A DNA stretch of 48,222 nucleotides from Staphylococcus simulans (GCF_002902285.1 NZ_PPRU01000008.1:1-48222), one strand, 5' to 3'; positions 23,542-33,990 are shown, numbered from the stretch's first letter. Made by a program: numbers and translations. Notes: generated by a model from the sequence alone, not told the origin.

Positions 23542-24180
23542 GTGTTTCAACCAGAGGATTTAAAAGTTTACTTTATTTGCGGAACACAAGATATACCTGA
23601 AGGTCGTACGATTCATGAAGTATTAACTGAAGCATTAGAAGGCGGCATTACGATGTATCAATTTCGTGAAAAAGGGCCTAACGCTAAAACAGGTAATGCG
23701 AAGAAAGAACTGGCACAATCTTTGAAACAATTATGTGAACAATATCATGTACCTTTTATCTTAAATGATGATGTTGAATTAGCAGAGTTGATTGATGCTG
23801 ATGGCATTCATGTTGGACAAGATGATGCGAAAGTGAATACTTTTAAGACACACTTTAAAAATAAAATTATCGGTTTAAGTGTCGGCAATGAAACAGAATT
23901 AGCGCAATCTGATTTAACAGATGTCGATTATATTGGCGTTGGTCCGATATTTAAAACAGGGTCTAAAGACGATGCCAGTGATCCTGTCGGCACAGAAATG
24001 ATTGAAACATTGCATGAGAAAACAAATGGTATGCCGATTGTTGCAATTGGCGGTATTGCGTTAAATAATGTCGAACCGATTGCGCAAACACATGCACAAG
24101 GTGTATCAGTTATTTCAGCGATTGCTCAGAGTTCAAATGTTAAAGAAACCGTTCGCAATTTCTTACAATATTTTAAATAA
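23542..24180 (+). CDS. thiE: Thiamine phosphate synthase
   Basis: Joins HMP pyrophosphate and thiazole phosphate to thiamine phosphate. The 212-residue TIM-barrel protein has the pyrophosphate-binding QFREKG segment, LNDDVELA and GIHVGQDD, and the phosphate-binding AIGGI near the C-terminus. It starts with GTG directly after the thiM stop, with GAGGTG upstream. It completes the salvage pathway; no thiC or thiG is present in this window. Confidence 0.95.
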   Translation: MFQPEDLKVYFICGTQDIPEGRTIHEVLTEALEGGITMYQFREKGPNAKTGNAKKELAQSLKQLCEQYHVPFILNDDVELAELIDADGIHVGQDDAKVNTFKTHFKNKIIGLSVGNETELAQSDLTDVDYIGVGPIFKTGSKDDASDPVGTEMIETLHEKTNGMPIVAIGGIALNNVEPIAQTHAQGVSVISAIAQSSNVKETVRNFLQYFK

Positions 24181-24268
24181 TGCCCTTAATTCTATGTTTT
24201 TGTTTTCTACACCTCATAGAATGTGATAAAATTATTTTTATGTGAATAATACCAATAGAGGTGGAAAA

Positions 24269-25138
24269 ATGAATAAAAAAGCATTATTGCCTTTGCTTCT
24301 TGGGGTTATGGTTTTTCTTGCAGGATGTGATTATTCTAAACCTGAAAACAGAACAGGTTTTTTCTATAATACATTTGTGAAAAACATGGATAACATCATC
24401 CATTGGCTAGGCTCTAGTTTTAATAACGATTATGGATTAGCGATTATTGTCTTAGTTTTAGCAATCCGTATTGTCGTTCTGCCATTCATGCTTTCTAACT
24501 ATAAGAACAGTCACTTAATGCGCGAAAAAATGGTGATTGCAAAACCAGATATGGACGCAGTGAAAGAGAAAGTAAAACGTGCACGCACACAGGAAGAAAA
24601 AATGGCAGCAAACCAAGAAATGATGGAAGTTTATAAAAAATACGATATGAATCCAATGCAAAGTATGCTTGGATGTTTACCAATGTTGATTCAAATGCCT
24701 GTAATCATGGGCTTATTCTTCGTATTAAAATACCCATCACCAGGTGGTATTGTAGAACATCCTGATTTCTTATGGTTCAACTTAGCAAAACCGGATATTT
24801 GGATTACAATTATTGCCGGTGTGTTATACTTCCTACAAGCTTACGTATCAACATTCAGTATGCCGCCTGAACAAAAACAAATGAGTTACATGATGATGAT
24901 CATTTCACCAATTATGATTATCTGGGTATCATTAAGTTCAGCAGCTGCATTAGGTTTATACTGGTCAGTCAGTGCCGCGTTCTTGATTGTTCAAACATAT
25001 GTTGCGAACCAATATTACTCTAAGAAAGCGAAAGAAGAAGTCGCTCCAATGATTAGAGAATATGAAAAGAAACATGGTAAAGACGGTAAACAAAAAGGTG
25101 CGCAAGTCTTAGGTAAGAAAAACAGAAAGAAAAAATAA
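24269..25138 (+). CDS. yidC: Membrane protein insertase YidC/OxaA, lipoprotein form
   Basis: Inserts and folds membrane proteins, with or without SecYEG. The 289-residue protein has a lipoprotein signal peptide with lipobox LAGC (cysteine 20), then five membrane helices and a basic C-terminal tail ending KKNRKKK, typical of Gram-positive YidC. The conserved YidC core spans about residues 55-250. The ATG at 24269 follows GAGGTGG; an upstream GTG at 24242 would not leave a proper signal peptide. An 8-bp inverted repeat ATTCTATG/CATAGAAT (24189-24222) lies in the leader. Confidence 0.95.
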   Translation: MNKKALLPLLLGVMVFLAGCDYSKPENRTGFFYNTFVKNMDNIIHWLGSSFNNDYGLAIIVLVLAIRIVVLPFMLSNYKNSHLMREKMVIAKPDMDAVKEKVKRARTQEEKMAANQEMMEVYKKYDMNPMQSMLGCLPMLIQMPVIMGLFFVLKYPSPGGIVEHPDFLWFNLAKPDIWITIIAGVLYFLQAYVSTFSMPPEQKQMSYMMMIISPIMIIWVSLSSAAALGLYWSVSAAFLIVQTYVANQYYSKKAKEEVAPMIREYEKKHGKDGKQKGAQVLGKKNRKKK

Positions 25139-25155
25139 TACATCATTGATGACTT

Positions 25156-25192
25156 AAAATCAGTTGCAACTAAAATTGCAGCTGATTTTTTA
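25156..25192 (+). terminator. Terminator of yidC
   Basis: AAAATCAGTTGCAA pairs with TTGCAGCTGATTTT, with one T-G pair and a 6-base loop, followed by T-rich sequence. Confidence 0.9.
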
Positions 25193-25263
25193 TTTAGGAT
25201 TTGTACAATAGGGAATAGTAATAGTAACTAAAAGTGTTATTTTAAAATTGGAGGGGAATACCA

Positions 25264-25776
25264 ATGGAAATTAAATCAGTAACAACTGCTGACATTTTAG
25301 AGTTACAGAAAATCAGCTATAGAACTTTTGATGACACATTTAGAGAAATGAACAGCCCAGAAAATATTAAAGATTATTTAGATACAGCATTTACACAAGA
25401 CAAACTAAGACGTGAATTAGAAGATCCACATTCGAATTTCTATTTCTTGTATGATAACGATAAAATTGTCGGATATTTAAAGTTGAATGAAGGGGATTCA
25501 CAAACAGAACAAGTTTCATCTGATTGTACTGAAATAGAACGCTTATATATTTTGAAGAATTATCATGGCTATGGTTATGGTAAAAAATTATTGAACTTTG
25601 CTATAAAGACAGCAGTCGAAGATGGTAAAAAATGTGTATGGCTAGGTGTATGGGAAAAAAATGAACAAGCATTAGGTTTCTATAAACATTTAGGATTCAA
25701 GAAAATCTCAGAACATGATTTCATGATGGGGAATGATAGACAAACAGATTTAATCCTAGCATATAATATCGAATAA
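25264..25776 (+). CDS. GNAT family N-acetyltransferase
   Basis: A 170-residue acetyl-CoA-dependent acetyltransferase of unknown substrate. The acetyl-CoA pyrophosphate-binding motif A is seen as LYILKNYHGYGYGKKLLNFA (about residues 98-117), followed by the motif B strand-helix segment WEKNEQALGFYKHLGFKK. GGAGGGG lies about 7 bases before the ATG. It stands alone between two terminators, so it is likely a single-gene transcript. The similarity to spermidine/diamine acetyltransferases is only general. Confidence 0.88.
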   Translation: MEIKSVTTADILELQKISYRTFDDTFREMNSPENIKDYLDTAFTQDKLRRELEDPHSNFYFLYDNDKIVGYLKLNEGDSQTEQVSSDCTEIERLYILKNYHGYGYGKKLLNFAIKTAVEDGKKCVWLGVWEKNEQALGFYKHLGFKKISEHDFMMGNDRQTDLILAYNIE

Positions 25777-25780
25777 AAAA

Positions 25781-25822
25781 GAAGCGGTTGAGAATTTAGA
25801 TTTGTTCTCAGCCGCTTCTTCA
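25781..25822. terminator. Bidirectional terminator GNAT / HD gene
   Basis: GAAGCGGTTGAGAA and TTCTCAGCCGCTTC form a 14-bp stem with one T-G pair; A-run before, TTCTTC after. It separates converging genes. Confidence 0.88.
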
Positions 25823-25832
25823 TCTTATTTGC

Positions 25833-26483
25833 TTATTGTTCTGTAAACTGCCATTCGTTAAAGAATTGTGCGACGAAGAATTCCATAAAACGATGACGTT
25901 CTTGCGCAATTTCTGAAGCAGTTTCAGTATGCATTAAATCTTTAAGTTTAAACAATTTATCATAGAAATGCTTAATCGCTGAAGGATCATAACCTTCTAA
26001 TTCGTTATCAGAACTAATACTATCAGGAATAGGCCCTTGCCACATCGGCTCATCAAAGTGACCCGCAAATTGGAACGTACGCGCTATACCAATTGCACCA
26101 ATCGCATCTAAGCGATCTGCATCTCTAACAATATAACCTTCTTTGGATAAGGGGATTTCTTGATCCACATTATGACGAAAGCTGATGTTTTTGATGATAT
26201 GCATAATTTTTTCTTGATCCTGTCCACTAACTTCAATACGGTTTAAAAAATCAATTAGTTGATTTTCAGCAGCAGTTTCATCTGTTAATTTGGTATCTAC
26301 CGTATCATGTAATAATGCAGCCATCTGAATAATGTAAGGATTGCCGTAGCCTTCTTGTTCAGAAATGAAGAGTGCCATTTTAACGACCCGCATGACATGG
26401 TTGATATCATGCCCTGTGTGATCTGTTTGATGGAAGTCTTTCATATATTGTTCAGCTGATTTTAATTGTTGATATTGATTCAT
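25833..26483 (-). CDS. HD-domain phosphohydrolase
   Basis: A 216-residue metal-dependent phosphohydrolase. The HD signature is complete: H29, the H59-D60 pair in AALLHDTVD, and the aspartates of RDADRLDAIG (121-125). It resembles the YedJ/YpgQ type of small HD proteins, some of which hydrolyse nucleotides; the substrate is not predictable here. The ATG at 26483 follows AAAGGAGT; a longer frame reaching 26558 would overlap cls and lacks a ribosome binding site. It lies 23 bases after cls on the same strand, suggesting one transcript. Confidence 0.87.
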   Translation of the reverse strand: MNQYQQLKSAEQYMKDFHQTDHTGHDINHVMRVVKMALFISEQEGYGNPYIIQMAALLHDTVDTKLTDETAAENQLIDFLNRIEVSGQDQEKIMHIIKNISFRHNVDQEIPLSKEGYIVRDADRLDAIGAIGIARTFQFAGHFDEPMWQGPIPDSISSDNELEGYDPSAIKHFYDKLFKLKDLMHTETASEIAQERHRFMEFFVAQFFNEWQFTEQ

Positions 26484-26506
26484 GACTTTGTGTACTCCTT
26501 TATGAT

Positions 26507-27988
26507 TTACAATATCGGTGAAATTAAGTTGGCAATGGCTTCTTTGAATTTCACCCATAAACTGCGTTGATTATAACGCTCTTGTGTTAATTCTGAAGAT
26601 AACATTAAATCTTGATTGAACTGGTCACGCAATTGTGCCGCAATTTGACGGTCATATATAAACGCATTGATTTCAAAATTCAGTGTAAAACTACGATGGT
26701 CCATATTCGCTGTTCCCACACTTGCGACTTCGTCATCAATAATCATCATTTTTGAATGTAAGAAACCATTGTCATAATGATAAACCTTGACGCCTGATGC
26801 CAACAGTGATGCAACATTTTTCAATGTCGCAAAGTAGACGAATGGATGGTCTGGTTTATTTGGAATCATAATCGATACATCTACACCGCCTAATGCAGCA
26901 ATAGACACAGCATCCATAAAGGCTTGGTCAGGAATAAAGTAGGGCGATTGAATTTGAATCGATTTTTTCGCTGAAGTAATCATTTTCAAATAACCGTATT
27001 TGATTTGCTCCCAATCTTCATCTGGACCGCTTGATGCGATTTGGATACCGATAGAACTACCTGTATCAATGTCAGGGAAGTAGCGATCAGAATAAGTGAT
27101 GTTATCACGCTTAGCTTGTGAGTTCCAATCTAAAATAAAGCGTAATTGCAAGGCATTGACCGCATCTCCGACAATACGTAAGTGCGTGTCTCTCCAGTAT
27201 CCGAAACGTTTGGATAAGCCTAAATATTCTTTGCCAACATTAAAACCTCCGACATATCCGATATAACCATCAATCACGACAATTTTACGGTGATTTCGGT
27301 TGTTTAATCTAAAGTTGATAAGCGGTAATTTAGAAGGGAAGAAAGATTCAACTTGTCCGCCCTTTCTTCTGAACTCATCAAAGTCTTTTAAAGTTAAGCC
27401 CCTGGAACCCATATCATCGTATAACATTTTTACTTCAAGGCCTTCTTCAAGTTTTTTCTCTAAGGCAGCTAAGATACGTTTACCAAGCTTGTCATTTCTA
27501 AAAATGTAATACTCGATATGGATGTAATCTGTGGCGTTTTCTATATCTTTAATCAACGCATCAAACTTTTCATGACCATCTGTAAAAATCGTCATTTCAT
27601 TATCAGTAGTTAAGAAGGCTGAGTTATTATACAACAACATTTGTACCATTGATTTATGTTTGACGATTTCATGGTTCCCTTTAGAGAACTCTTTGGTTTG
27701 TAATGCTTTTAATTGTTCATTAACAATTGCCTCTAATCCAATACGGTCTTCCTCATCTAAGGAAAAGATATGATCTCTTTGGATTTGGCGGCCCAGCAAT
27801 AAATAAAGTATGAACCCGATAACAGGTAAGAATACGAGTACGAGCAACCATGCCCAAATCGATCCTGCAGATCTTCTTTCCATAAATACAATAACGAAAC
27901 CGAATACGAGGTTTAATATGAATAAGCCGATTAAAATAATATTGATGACTAAATTGGCTTGAAAAGGTATAAAGTCGAAATTATACAT
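26507..27988 (-). CDS. cls: Cardiolipin synthase
   Basis: Condenses two phosphatidylglycerol molecules into cardiolipin at the membrane. The 493-residue protein has two N-terminal membrane helices (about 13-37 and 44-66) and two phospholipase-D HKD motifs: HRKIVVID at 233-240 and HSKMMIID at 411-418. GGAGG precedes the ATG. Staphylococci have two cls genes; which paralogue this is (cls2 is likely from the neighbourhood) cannot be proved here. Transcribed with the HD gene. Confidence 0.93.
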   Translation of the reverse strand: MYNFDFIPFQANLVINIILIGLFILNLVFGFVIVFMERRSAGSIWAWLLVLVFLPVIGFILYLLLGRQIQRDHIFSLDEEDRIGLEAIVNEQLKALQTKEFSKGNHEIVKHKSMVQMLLYNNSAFLTTDNEMTIFTDGHEKFDALIKDIENATDYIHIEYYIFRNDKLGKRILAALEKKLEEGLEVKMLYDDMGSRGLTLKDFDEFRRKGGQVESFFPSKLPLINFRLNNRNHRKIVVIDGYIGYVGGFNVGKEYLGLSKRFGYWRDTHLRIVGDAVNALQLRFILDWNSQAKRDNITYSDRYFPDIDTGSSIGIQIASSGPDEDWEQIKYGYLKMITSAKKSIQIQSPYFIPDQAFMDAVSIAALGGVDVSIMIPNKPDHPFVYFATLKNVASLLASGVKVYHYDNGFLHSKMMIIDDEVASVGTANMDHRSFTLNFEINAFIYDRQIAAQLRDQFNQDLMLSSELTQERYNQRSLWVKFKEAIANLISPIL

Positions 27989-28051
27989 AAGTAACCTCCG
28001 TGTTGTTAATCAGCAATTATGTATGTTTTTACTTTTGCTGATGTTGAACTT

Positions 28052-28060
28052 ATTGTAACA
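28052..28060 (-). promoter_or_regulatory. Extended -10 promoter of cls
   Basis: On the reverse strand TGTTACAAT is an extended -10 element about 60 bases before cls. The -35 region is poor. Confidence 0.45.
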
Positions 28061-28083
28061 CAGGCACACCTTTCACGATACAT

Positions 28084-28112
28084 TTGACATATACCTATAT
28101 AGGGTATATTCT
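28084..28112 (+). promoter_or_regulatory. csoR promoter with CsoR operator
   Basis: TTGACA (28084-28089) and TATTCT (28107-28112) are 17 bases apart. Between them lies the imperfect palindrome TATACCTATATAGGGTATA (28090-28108), a typical copper-responsive CsoR site, so Cu(I) should relieve repression of csoR-csoZ-copZ. Confidence 0.8.
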
Positions 28113-28146
28113 AGAGATAGAAACCTAACAGGACGGAGGTTCAAAC

Positions 28147-28440
28147 ATGACGCAAGAAGAACGCGCACATCATTCAGAAAAAATAAAATCTAACCTTAAA
28201 GCACGACTGAATCGTATAGAAGGACAAGTCAGAGCGATTAATCGCATGATAGATGAAGATGTTTATTGTGATGATGTTTTAACACAAATCAGAGCGACAC
28301 GTTCAGCTTTGAATAGTGTTGCTGTAAAATTGCTGGATCATCATATGAAAGGCTGTATTTTGCATAAAGCTGAAGATGGACAAGCAGAAGCTGCAATGGA
28401 AGAATTATTAGTTACCGTCCAAAAATTAATTAAAGATTAA
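28147..28440 (+). CDS. csoR: Copper-sensing repressor CsoR
   Basis: A 97-residue all-helical repressor that leaves DNA when Cu(I) binds. The Cys-His-Cys copper site is visible as C41, H66 and C70, with the same spacing as in characterised CsoR proteins. The N-terminal helix carries the basic LKARLNRIEGQVRAINR segment used in DNA binding. GGAGG lies about 8 bases before the ATG. It heads the copper cluster and its own promoter contains an operator, so it is autoregulated. Confidence 0.94.
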   Translation: MTQEERAHHSEKIKSNLKARLNRIEGQVRAINRMIDEDVYCDDVLTQIRATRSALNSVAVKLLDHHMKGCILHKAEDGQAEAAMEELLVTVQKLIKD

Positions 28441-28454
28441 TAAAGGAGTCAGAC

Positions 28455-28661
28455 ATGCATAGTAGTGTGATTCAAATCAGTGGTATGGAAACTGAAGAAC
28501 AACAGCATATTTTGCAAGAACATTTGCAGCAAATGATTGGTATGTCAGAAGTGCAAGTGGATCTGAAATCACAAGAAGTGAAAGCGAGTTACCAGACACC
28601 AATCAGTTTAAACAATTTGGAAAAAGAAATTTATGATCAAGGTTACCAAATATTAAATTAA
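28455..28661 (+). CDS. csoZ: CsoZ-type HMA-like copper chaperone candidate
   Basis: A 68-residue protein with the size and beta-alpha-beta pattern of an HMA domain, ending EKEIYDQGYQILN like CopZ. The metal-binding loop that should read GMxCxxC reads GMETEEQQ, and there is no cysteine in the protein. Its place directly after csoR matches the S. aureus csoR-csoZ arrangement, where CsoZ is a proposed chaperone. AAAGGAGT precedes the ATG. Without cysteines it must bind copper differently or act otherwise. Confidence 0.75.
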   Translation: MHSSVIQISGMETEEQQHILQEHLQQMIGMSEVQVDLKSQEVKASYQTPISLNNLEKEIYDQGYQILN

Positions 28662-28679
28662 ATAGAGGAGTGTTGTGAT

Positions 28680-28886
28680 ATGGAAAAACAATTAAAAGTT
28701 GAAGGTATGAGTTGCAGTCATTGTAAAAAAGCTGTAGAAGATGCTGTTGGTAAAGTAAATGGCGTTGACCAAGTAACGGCTACCCCAGATAATGATACAG
28801 TAGACGTAACATTCAATGGTGAAGATAAAGTATTATCTGAAGTTGAATCAGCAATTTATGACGCAGGTTATGACGTTGTAAAATAA
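28680..28886 (+). CDS. copZ: Copper chaperone CopZ
   Basis: A 68-residue cytoplasmic HMA-domain protein that carries Cu(I) to CopA. The GMSCSHC loop gives the two ligands C12 and C15, and the C-terminus has the expected AIYDAGYDVV. GAGGAGTG precedes the ATG. It lies 18 bases after csoZ and is followed by a terminator, so copA appears to be separately controlled. Confidence 0.95.
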   Translation: MEKQLKVEGMSCSHCKKAVEDAVGKVNGVDQVTATPDNDTVDVTFNGEDKVLSEVESAIYDAGYDVVK

Positions 28887-28898
28887 GACAGAATTATA

Positions 28899-28936
28899 AA
28901 GGCTCAAGTTATCTCTATGGCTGAGCCTTCTTTTTT
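28899..28936 (+). terminator. Terminator after copZ
   Basis: AAGGCTCA and TGAGCCTT form a stem around a 15-base loop, followed by CTTTTTT. It separates copZ from copA. Confidence 0.8.
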
Positions 28937-28945
28937 AAATAAAAA

Positions 28946-28963
28946 TATACCTATGTAGGTATA
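28946..28963 (+). promoter_or_regulatory. CsoR operator at copA
   Basis: TATACCTA-TG-TAGGTATA is a near-perfect palindrome like the csoR operator. Its end touches the AGGAG ribosome binding site of copA, only 14 bases before the start codon, and it lies just after the copZ terminator, leaving little room for a normal promoter. Confidence 0.75.
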
Positions 28964-28977
28964 GGAGCGGGTGAAAT

Positions 28978-31170
28978 ATGGAAAAAGCAGAGTTTAAAAT
29001 ATCAGGTATGACTTGTGCTGCTTGCTCATCACGAATTGAACGGGTTTTGAGTCGTACAGAAGGGATCGACCAAGCGAATGTGAACTTAGTCACTGAAAAA
29101 GCATCTATCGAATATGACCAAAGCCATGTCGATATGGATCAAGTCTTTGAAAAAGTGAAACAGCTCGGTTATGAACCCATTGCGCTTGAAACTGCAGATG
29201 AAGCTAAAGCACGTAAAAACCAAGAGTTAAATCGTCAAAAAATGAAATTTATTATTGCGATGATTTTATCATTGCCATTGTTATATACCATGGTGGGGCA
29301 TTTCAGTTTCTTAAGCTTCTTGCCACTCCCTCATGTGATGACAGAACCGTGGTTCCAATTTATCTTAGCAACGCCAGTCCAATTTATTCTAGGTTGGCAA
29401 TTCTATAAAGGTGCGTATGGTGCATTAAGAAATAAGAGTGCTAATATGGATGTCTTAGTCGCATTAGGGACTTCCGCAGCGTACTTCTATAGTATCTATA
29501 TGTGGATTATTCATGCAGGTGAAAAACACATTCCATTGTACTTTGAAACCAGTGCAGTTTTAATTACGTTAATCTTACTTGGTAAATACTTTGAGGCGAA
29601 AGCTAAAGGCCATGCGAGTGATGCGATTAATAAATTGTTATCACTTCAAGTTAAAGAAGCGCGTGTAGAACGAGATGGGGAAGCGGTCTCTTTACCAGTC
29701 GATCAAGTACAGAAAGGTGATGTTTTACTGATTAAAAGCGGTGAATATGTGCCTTTAGATGGTGAAATTATCGAAGGGGAGACTAGTTTAGATGAATCAA
29801 TGTTAACTGGTGAAAGTATTCCTGTAGATAAAACGATTGGTGATGAAGTCATCGGTGCCACATTAAACCATGGAAACTTTATTAAAGTGAAAGTGACACA
29901 TACAGGCGATGATTTAGTATTAAATCAAATTATTAAAATTGTTGAAGAAGCACAAGGAGAAAAACCAAATATTCAACGTTTAGCAGATAAGATTTCTGGA
30001 ATCTTTGTGCCGACAGTACTCGGTATCGCGCTTGTTGTGTTTATTATTTGGTTCAGTTTTATCACACCATTTAATTTTCAATCTAGTTTAGAGGTCTTTA
30101 TCGCAGTCATAGTTATTGCATGTCCATGTGCTTTAGGTCTTGCGACACCGACTTCAATTATGGCTGGATCAGGACGTTCAGCAGAATTAGGTGTGTTATT
30201 CAAATCATCTGAAGCGTTAGAACAAACGCAAAATGTGGACACAATCGTATTTGATAAAACAGGCACATTAACAAAAGGGCAACCTTCAGTATACAAAGTC
30301 ATCGATAATACAGATAATCAACAGTTCGGAACACTTGTAAAAAGTTTAGAAGTACAATCTGAACATCCATTATCACAAGCAATTACAGACTATTATCAAG
30401 ATGCGCAAAACTTGATAGTAGAACAGTATCAAACACATCCAGGTAATGGTATCAGTGGTTATATTAATGGACAGTTTATCAAAATCGGATCACAAAGCTT
30501 TACTCAACCTGATTTGAATGATTGGGATGAGCAGCTTGAAGCAGAAATAAAAAATTTACAACATCAAGGTTCAACGGTTGTATTAGCTTCAATCGATAAT
30601 CAATTCGCGGGATTGATTGCCTTAAGAGATGAACCGAAAACAAGTGCCAAAGCATTAATTGAACGCTTAAATCCACATTATGACATTGTGATGTTAAGTG
30701 GTGACAGCCAAGGTACAGCTGAAGCCATTGCTGAAGAGTTAGGCATTAACCGTGTCATCGCTGGTGTGAAACCTGATCATAAAGCTGAAGAGATTACGAA
30801 ATTACAAGACGAAGGTAAAAATGTGATGATGGTCGGTGATGGTATCAATGATGCACCAGCATTAGCAAAAAGTAACATCGGCTTGGCAATGGGTACAGGT
30901 TCTGATATTGCGATTGAAGCAGGCGACATTATGATTGTCGGTGGAGATATTGAAAAAGTAGAAGATGCGTTAGATATGAGTCAGCGTACGATGAAGAATA
31001 TTAAACAAAACTTATTCTTCGCATTCTGTTACAATGCAATCGGCATTCCGATTGCGGCATTCGGTTTACTTGCCCCATGGGTGGCTGGCGCTGCAATGGC
31101 ATTCAGTTCAGTCTCAGTCGTACTCAATGCATTAAGACTACAAAAAGTTAAACCACAAAAGAAAATATAA
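28978..31170 (+). CDS. copA: Copper-translocating P1B-type ATPase
   Basis: Exports Cu(I) across the membrane. The 730-residue protein has one N-terminal HMA domain (about 4-70, GMTCAAC with C13 and C16), eight membrane helices, the metal-channel CPC motif at 382-384, the TGES actuator loop, the phosphorylated aspartate D426 in DKTGT and a C-terminal GDGINDAPA hinge. S. aureus CopA is about 800 residues with two HMA domains, so this protein is one domain shorter; the frame is intact. AGGAG lies 10 bases before the ATG. Confidence 0.95.
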   Translation: MEKAEFKISGMTCAACSSRIERVLSRTEGIDQANVNLVTEKASIEYDQSHVDMDQVFEKVKQLGYEPIALETADEAKARKNQELNRQKMKFIIAMILSLPLLYTMVGHFSFLSFLPLPHVMTEPWFQFILATPVQFILGWQFYKGAYGALRNKSANMDVLVALGTSAAYFYSIYMWIIHAGEKHIPLYFETSAVLITLILLGKYFEAKAKGHASDAINKLLSLQVKEARVERDGEAVSLPVDQVQKGDVLLIKSGEYVPLDGEIIEGETSLDESMLTGESIPVDKTIGDEVIGATLNHGNFIKVKVTHTGDDLVLNQIIKIVEEAQGEKPNIQRLADKISGIFVPTVLGIALVVFIIWFSFITPFNFQSSLEVFIAVIVIACPCALGLATPTSIMAGSGRSAELGVLFKSSEALEQTQNVDTIVFDKTGTLTKGQPSVYKVIDNTDNQQFGTLVKSLEVQSEHPLSQAITDYYQDAQNLIVEQYQTHPGNGISGYINGQFIKIGSQSFTQPDLNDWDEQLEAEIKNLQHQGSTVVLASIDNQFAGLIALRDEPKTSAKALIERLNPHYDIVMLSGDSQGTAEAIAEELGINRVIAGVKPDHKAEEITKLQDEGKNVMMVGDGINDAPALAKSNIGLAMGTGSDIAIEAGDIMIVGGDIEKVEDALDMSQRTMKNIKQNLFFAFCYNAIGIPIAAFGLLAPWVAGAAMAFSSVSVVLNALRLQKVKPQKKI

Positions 31171-31251
31171 AAATAATGTAGTAAAATGAAAATTTTTAGG
31201 GTAGAATAAAAGTAACTATTCTATAGTAATACGAAGATGGGGTGAACACGA

Positions 31252-31392
31252 ATGAATAATAATACAGATAAACTACGTAATGTCGTTCAATTGTTATCTT
31301 CGCTCGGTGTCAATATTAAGAAAACGAAATCCAGATTAGAGATTATGCATACGTTACCGAATACTTCAGTAGCGACACCAAAATTAAAGTAA
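31252..31392 (+). CDS. Small protein of unknown function, 46 residues
   Basis: A short frame encoding a basic, soluble-looking protein starting MNNNTDKLRNVVQLLSSLGV and ending VATPKLK. It has no cysteine, membrane segment or known motif. A good GGGGTG ribosome binding site lies 8 bases before the ATG and a strong terminator begins 2 bases after the stop, which together support a real gene. It stands between copA and rodA. No function is proposed. Confidence 0.65.
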   Translation: MNNNTDKLRNVVQLLSSLGVNIKKTKSRLEIMHTLPNTSVATPKLK

Positions 31393-31393
31393 T

Positions 31394-31453
31394 AAAAAAC
31401 AGGTTATCGATTCGGACATTGAATGCAATGTTCAACCGATAACCTGTTTTTTT
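31394..31453. terminator. Bidirectional terminator small ORF / rodA
   Basis: AAAAAACAGGTTATCG and CGATAACCTGTTTTTT form a 16-bp stem around a loop with an inner GAACATT-like hairpin. It serves both converging genes. Confidence 0.93.
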
Positions 31454-32660
31454 AGTTTGTATAAGATTTAGAACGTAAGAAGTCTGGTTGATAAGGGACA
31501 GGTTGGTGATAGTAGATTGATAAGATCACACCGACACCCGTCATTAAACTCCATAAAGAGCTACCGCCGTAACTGATGAATGGAAGCGGAATACCTGTAA
31601 TTGGTAATAATTGAACTGTCATTCCCATGTTTTGGACTGCATGGAATAAAACAAGTGTCATAAATCCAATAATATAAATCTTGTTGTAAATAATTGTGTT
31701 TTTATTCGCAAGACGTACCAAGTGGAACATCAGCACAATAAATAAAATGATTAATAATACAGCGCCGATAAATCCGAATTCCTCACCAACAACAGAGAAG
31801 ATAAAGTCAGTATGGTTTTCAGGGATATAAACTTCACCATGATTAAGTCCTTTACCTAATAATTGCCCAGAACCGATTGCTTTCAGCGACTCTGTTAAAT
31901 GATAACCATCGCCTGAACTATAAGAATAAGGATCTAACCATGAAGCGATACGCCCTAATTGATAGGTTTTAATACCGAACCCATTTTCAATTAATGATGG
32001 TTTGAAGATAATAGATAAAATAAAGAATGCACCGATTGATAAAATCGTTAAGAAAATAGGTGCAAGGATTTTCCAAGAAATCCCACTGACGATTAAAACA
32101 CCTGTTAAGATTGCTAGGCAGACTAACGTTGTCCCTAAGTCATTTTGTAAAAAGATTAAAGCCATCGGAATACCTGTGACTATTAATAATTTAAAGAATA
32201 ACTTAAAGTCAGTTTCTAATGATTTGTTAAATGTATATTTGTTATGACGAGATACAATCTTCGCAAGCATTAAAATCAGTATAATTTTCATAAACTCAGA
32301 AGGTTGGATACTGATCGGACCAAAACTGTACCAACTTTTTGCACCGTTGATGATAGGTGTTATCGCTGTTTCCGGCATTACCAATAAGACAATTAACAAA
32401 ACGCATAAAATGCCGTACAACGTATAAGTGTATTTCATAATACGCTTCGGTGAGATTACCATAATTGCAAAGGCGATTATAAAACCGAGTATGTAATAAA
32501 TGATTTGTTTAATACTGAAGTTTGCGCTATATTGACCGCCGCCCATGGCAGATTTTATAAAAACGACACTAATGATAGCAAATATTACCAAAATGCCGAT
32601 TAAAACCCAGTCAATACGCCGTATCCATGATTTATTAAGTTGTTGACGTGAAGCTTTCAT
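31452..32660 (-). CDS. rodA: SEDS-family peptidoglycan glycosyltransferase RodA
   Basis: Polymerises lipid II into glycan strands with a partner class B PBP. The 402-residue membrane protein has about ten helices and the SEDS signatures SIQPSEFMK, LQNDLGT, ENHTDFIFSVVGEEFG and PFISYGGSS. Position beside ddl-murF and length match S. aureus RodA rather than FtsW, which is encoded elsewhere. AAAGGAG lies about 8 bases before the ATG. The 245-base divergent region with ddl contains a GATAACT/AGTTATC inverted repeat (32711-32748). Confidence 0.92.
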   Translation of the reverse strand: MKASRQQLNKSWIRRIDWVLIGILVIFAIISVVFIKSAMGGGQYSANFSIKQIIYYILGFIIAFAIMVISPKRIMKYTYTLYGILCVLLIVLLVMPETAITPIINGAKSWYSFGPISIQPSEFMKIILILMLAKIVSRHNKYTFNKSLETDFKLFFKLLIVTGIPMALIFLQNDLGTTLVCLAILTGVLIVSGISWKILAPIFLTILSIGAFFILSIIFKPSLIENGFGIKTYQLGRIASWLDPYSYSSGDGYHLTESLKAIGSGQLLGKGLNHGEVYIPENHTDFIFSVVGEEFGFIGAVLLIILFIVLMFHLVRLANKNTIIYNKIYIIGFMTLVLFHAVQNMGMTVQLLPITGIPLPFISYGGSSLWSLMTGVGVILSIYYHQPVPYQPDFLRSKSYTN

Positions 32661-32788
32661 AAATAGTCTCCTTTAATGCATGTTTTACATCAGTTCAATT
32701 GATGTTGACAGATAACTCTTCGATAGTTGTATGTTATGTATAGTTATCCATATGAAAAACTATAGCATATTTAAACTTTCATCTGTAG

Positions 32789-33976
<1,188 letters not shown>

Positions 33977-33990
33977 GGTCGTGTACTTAC

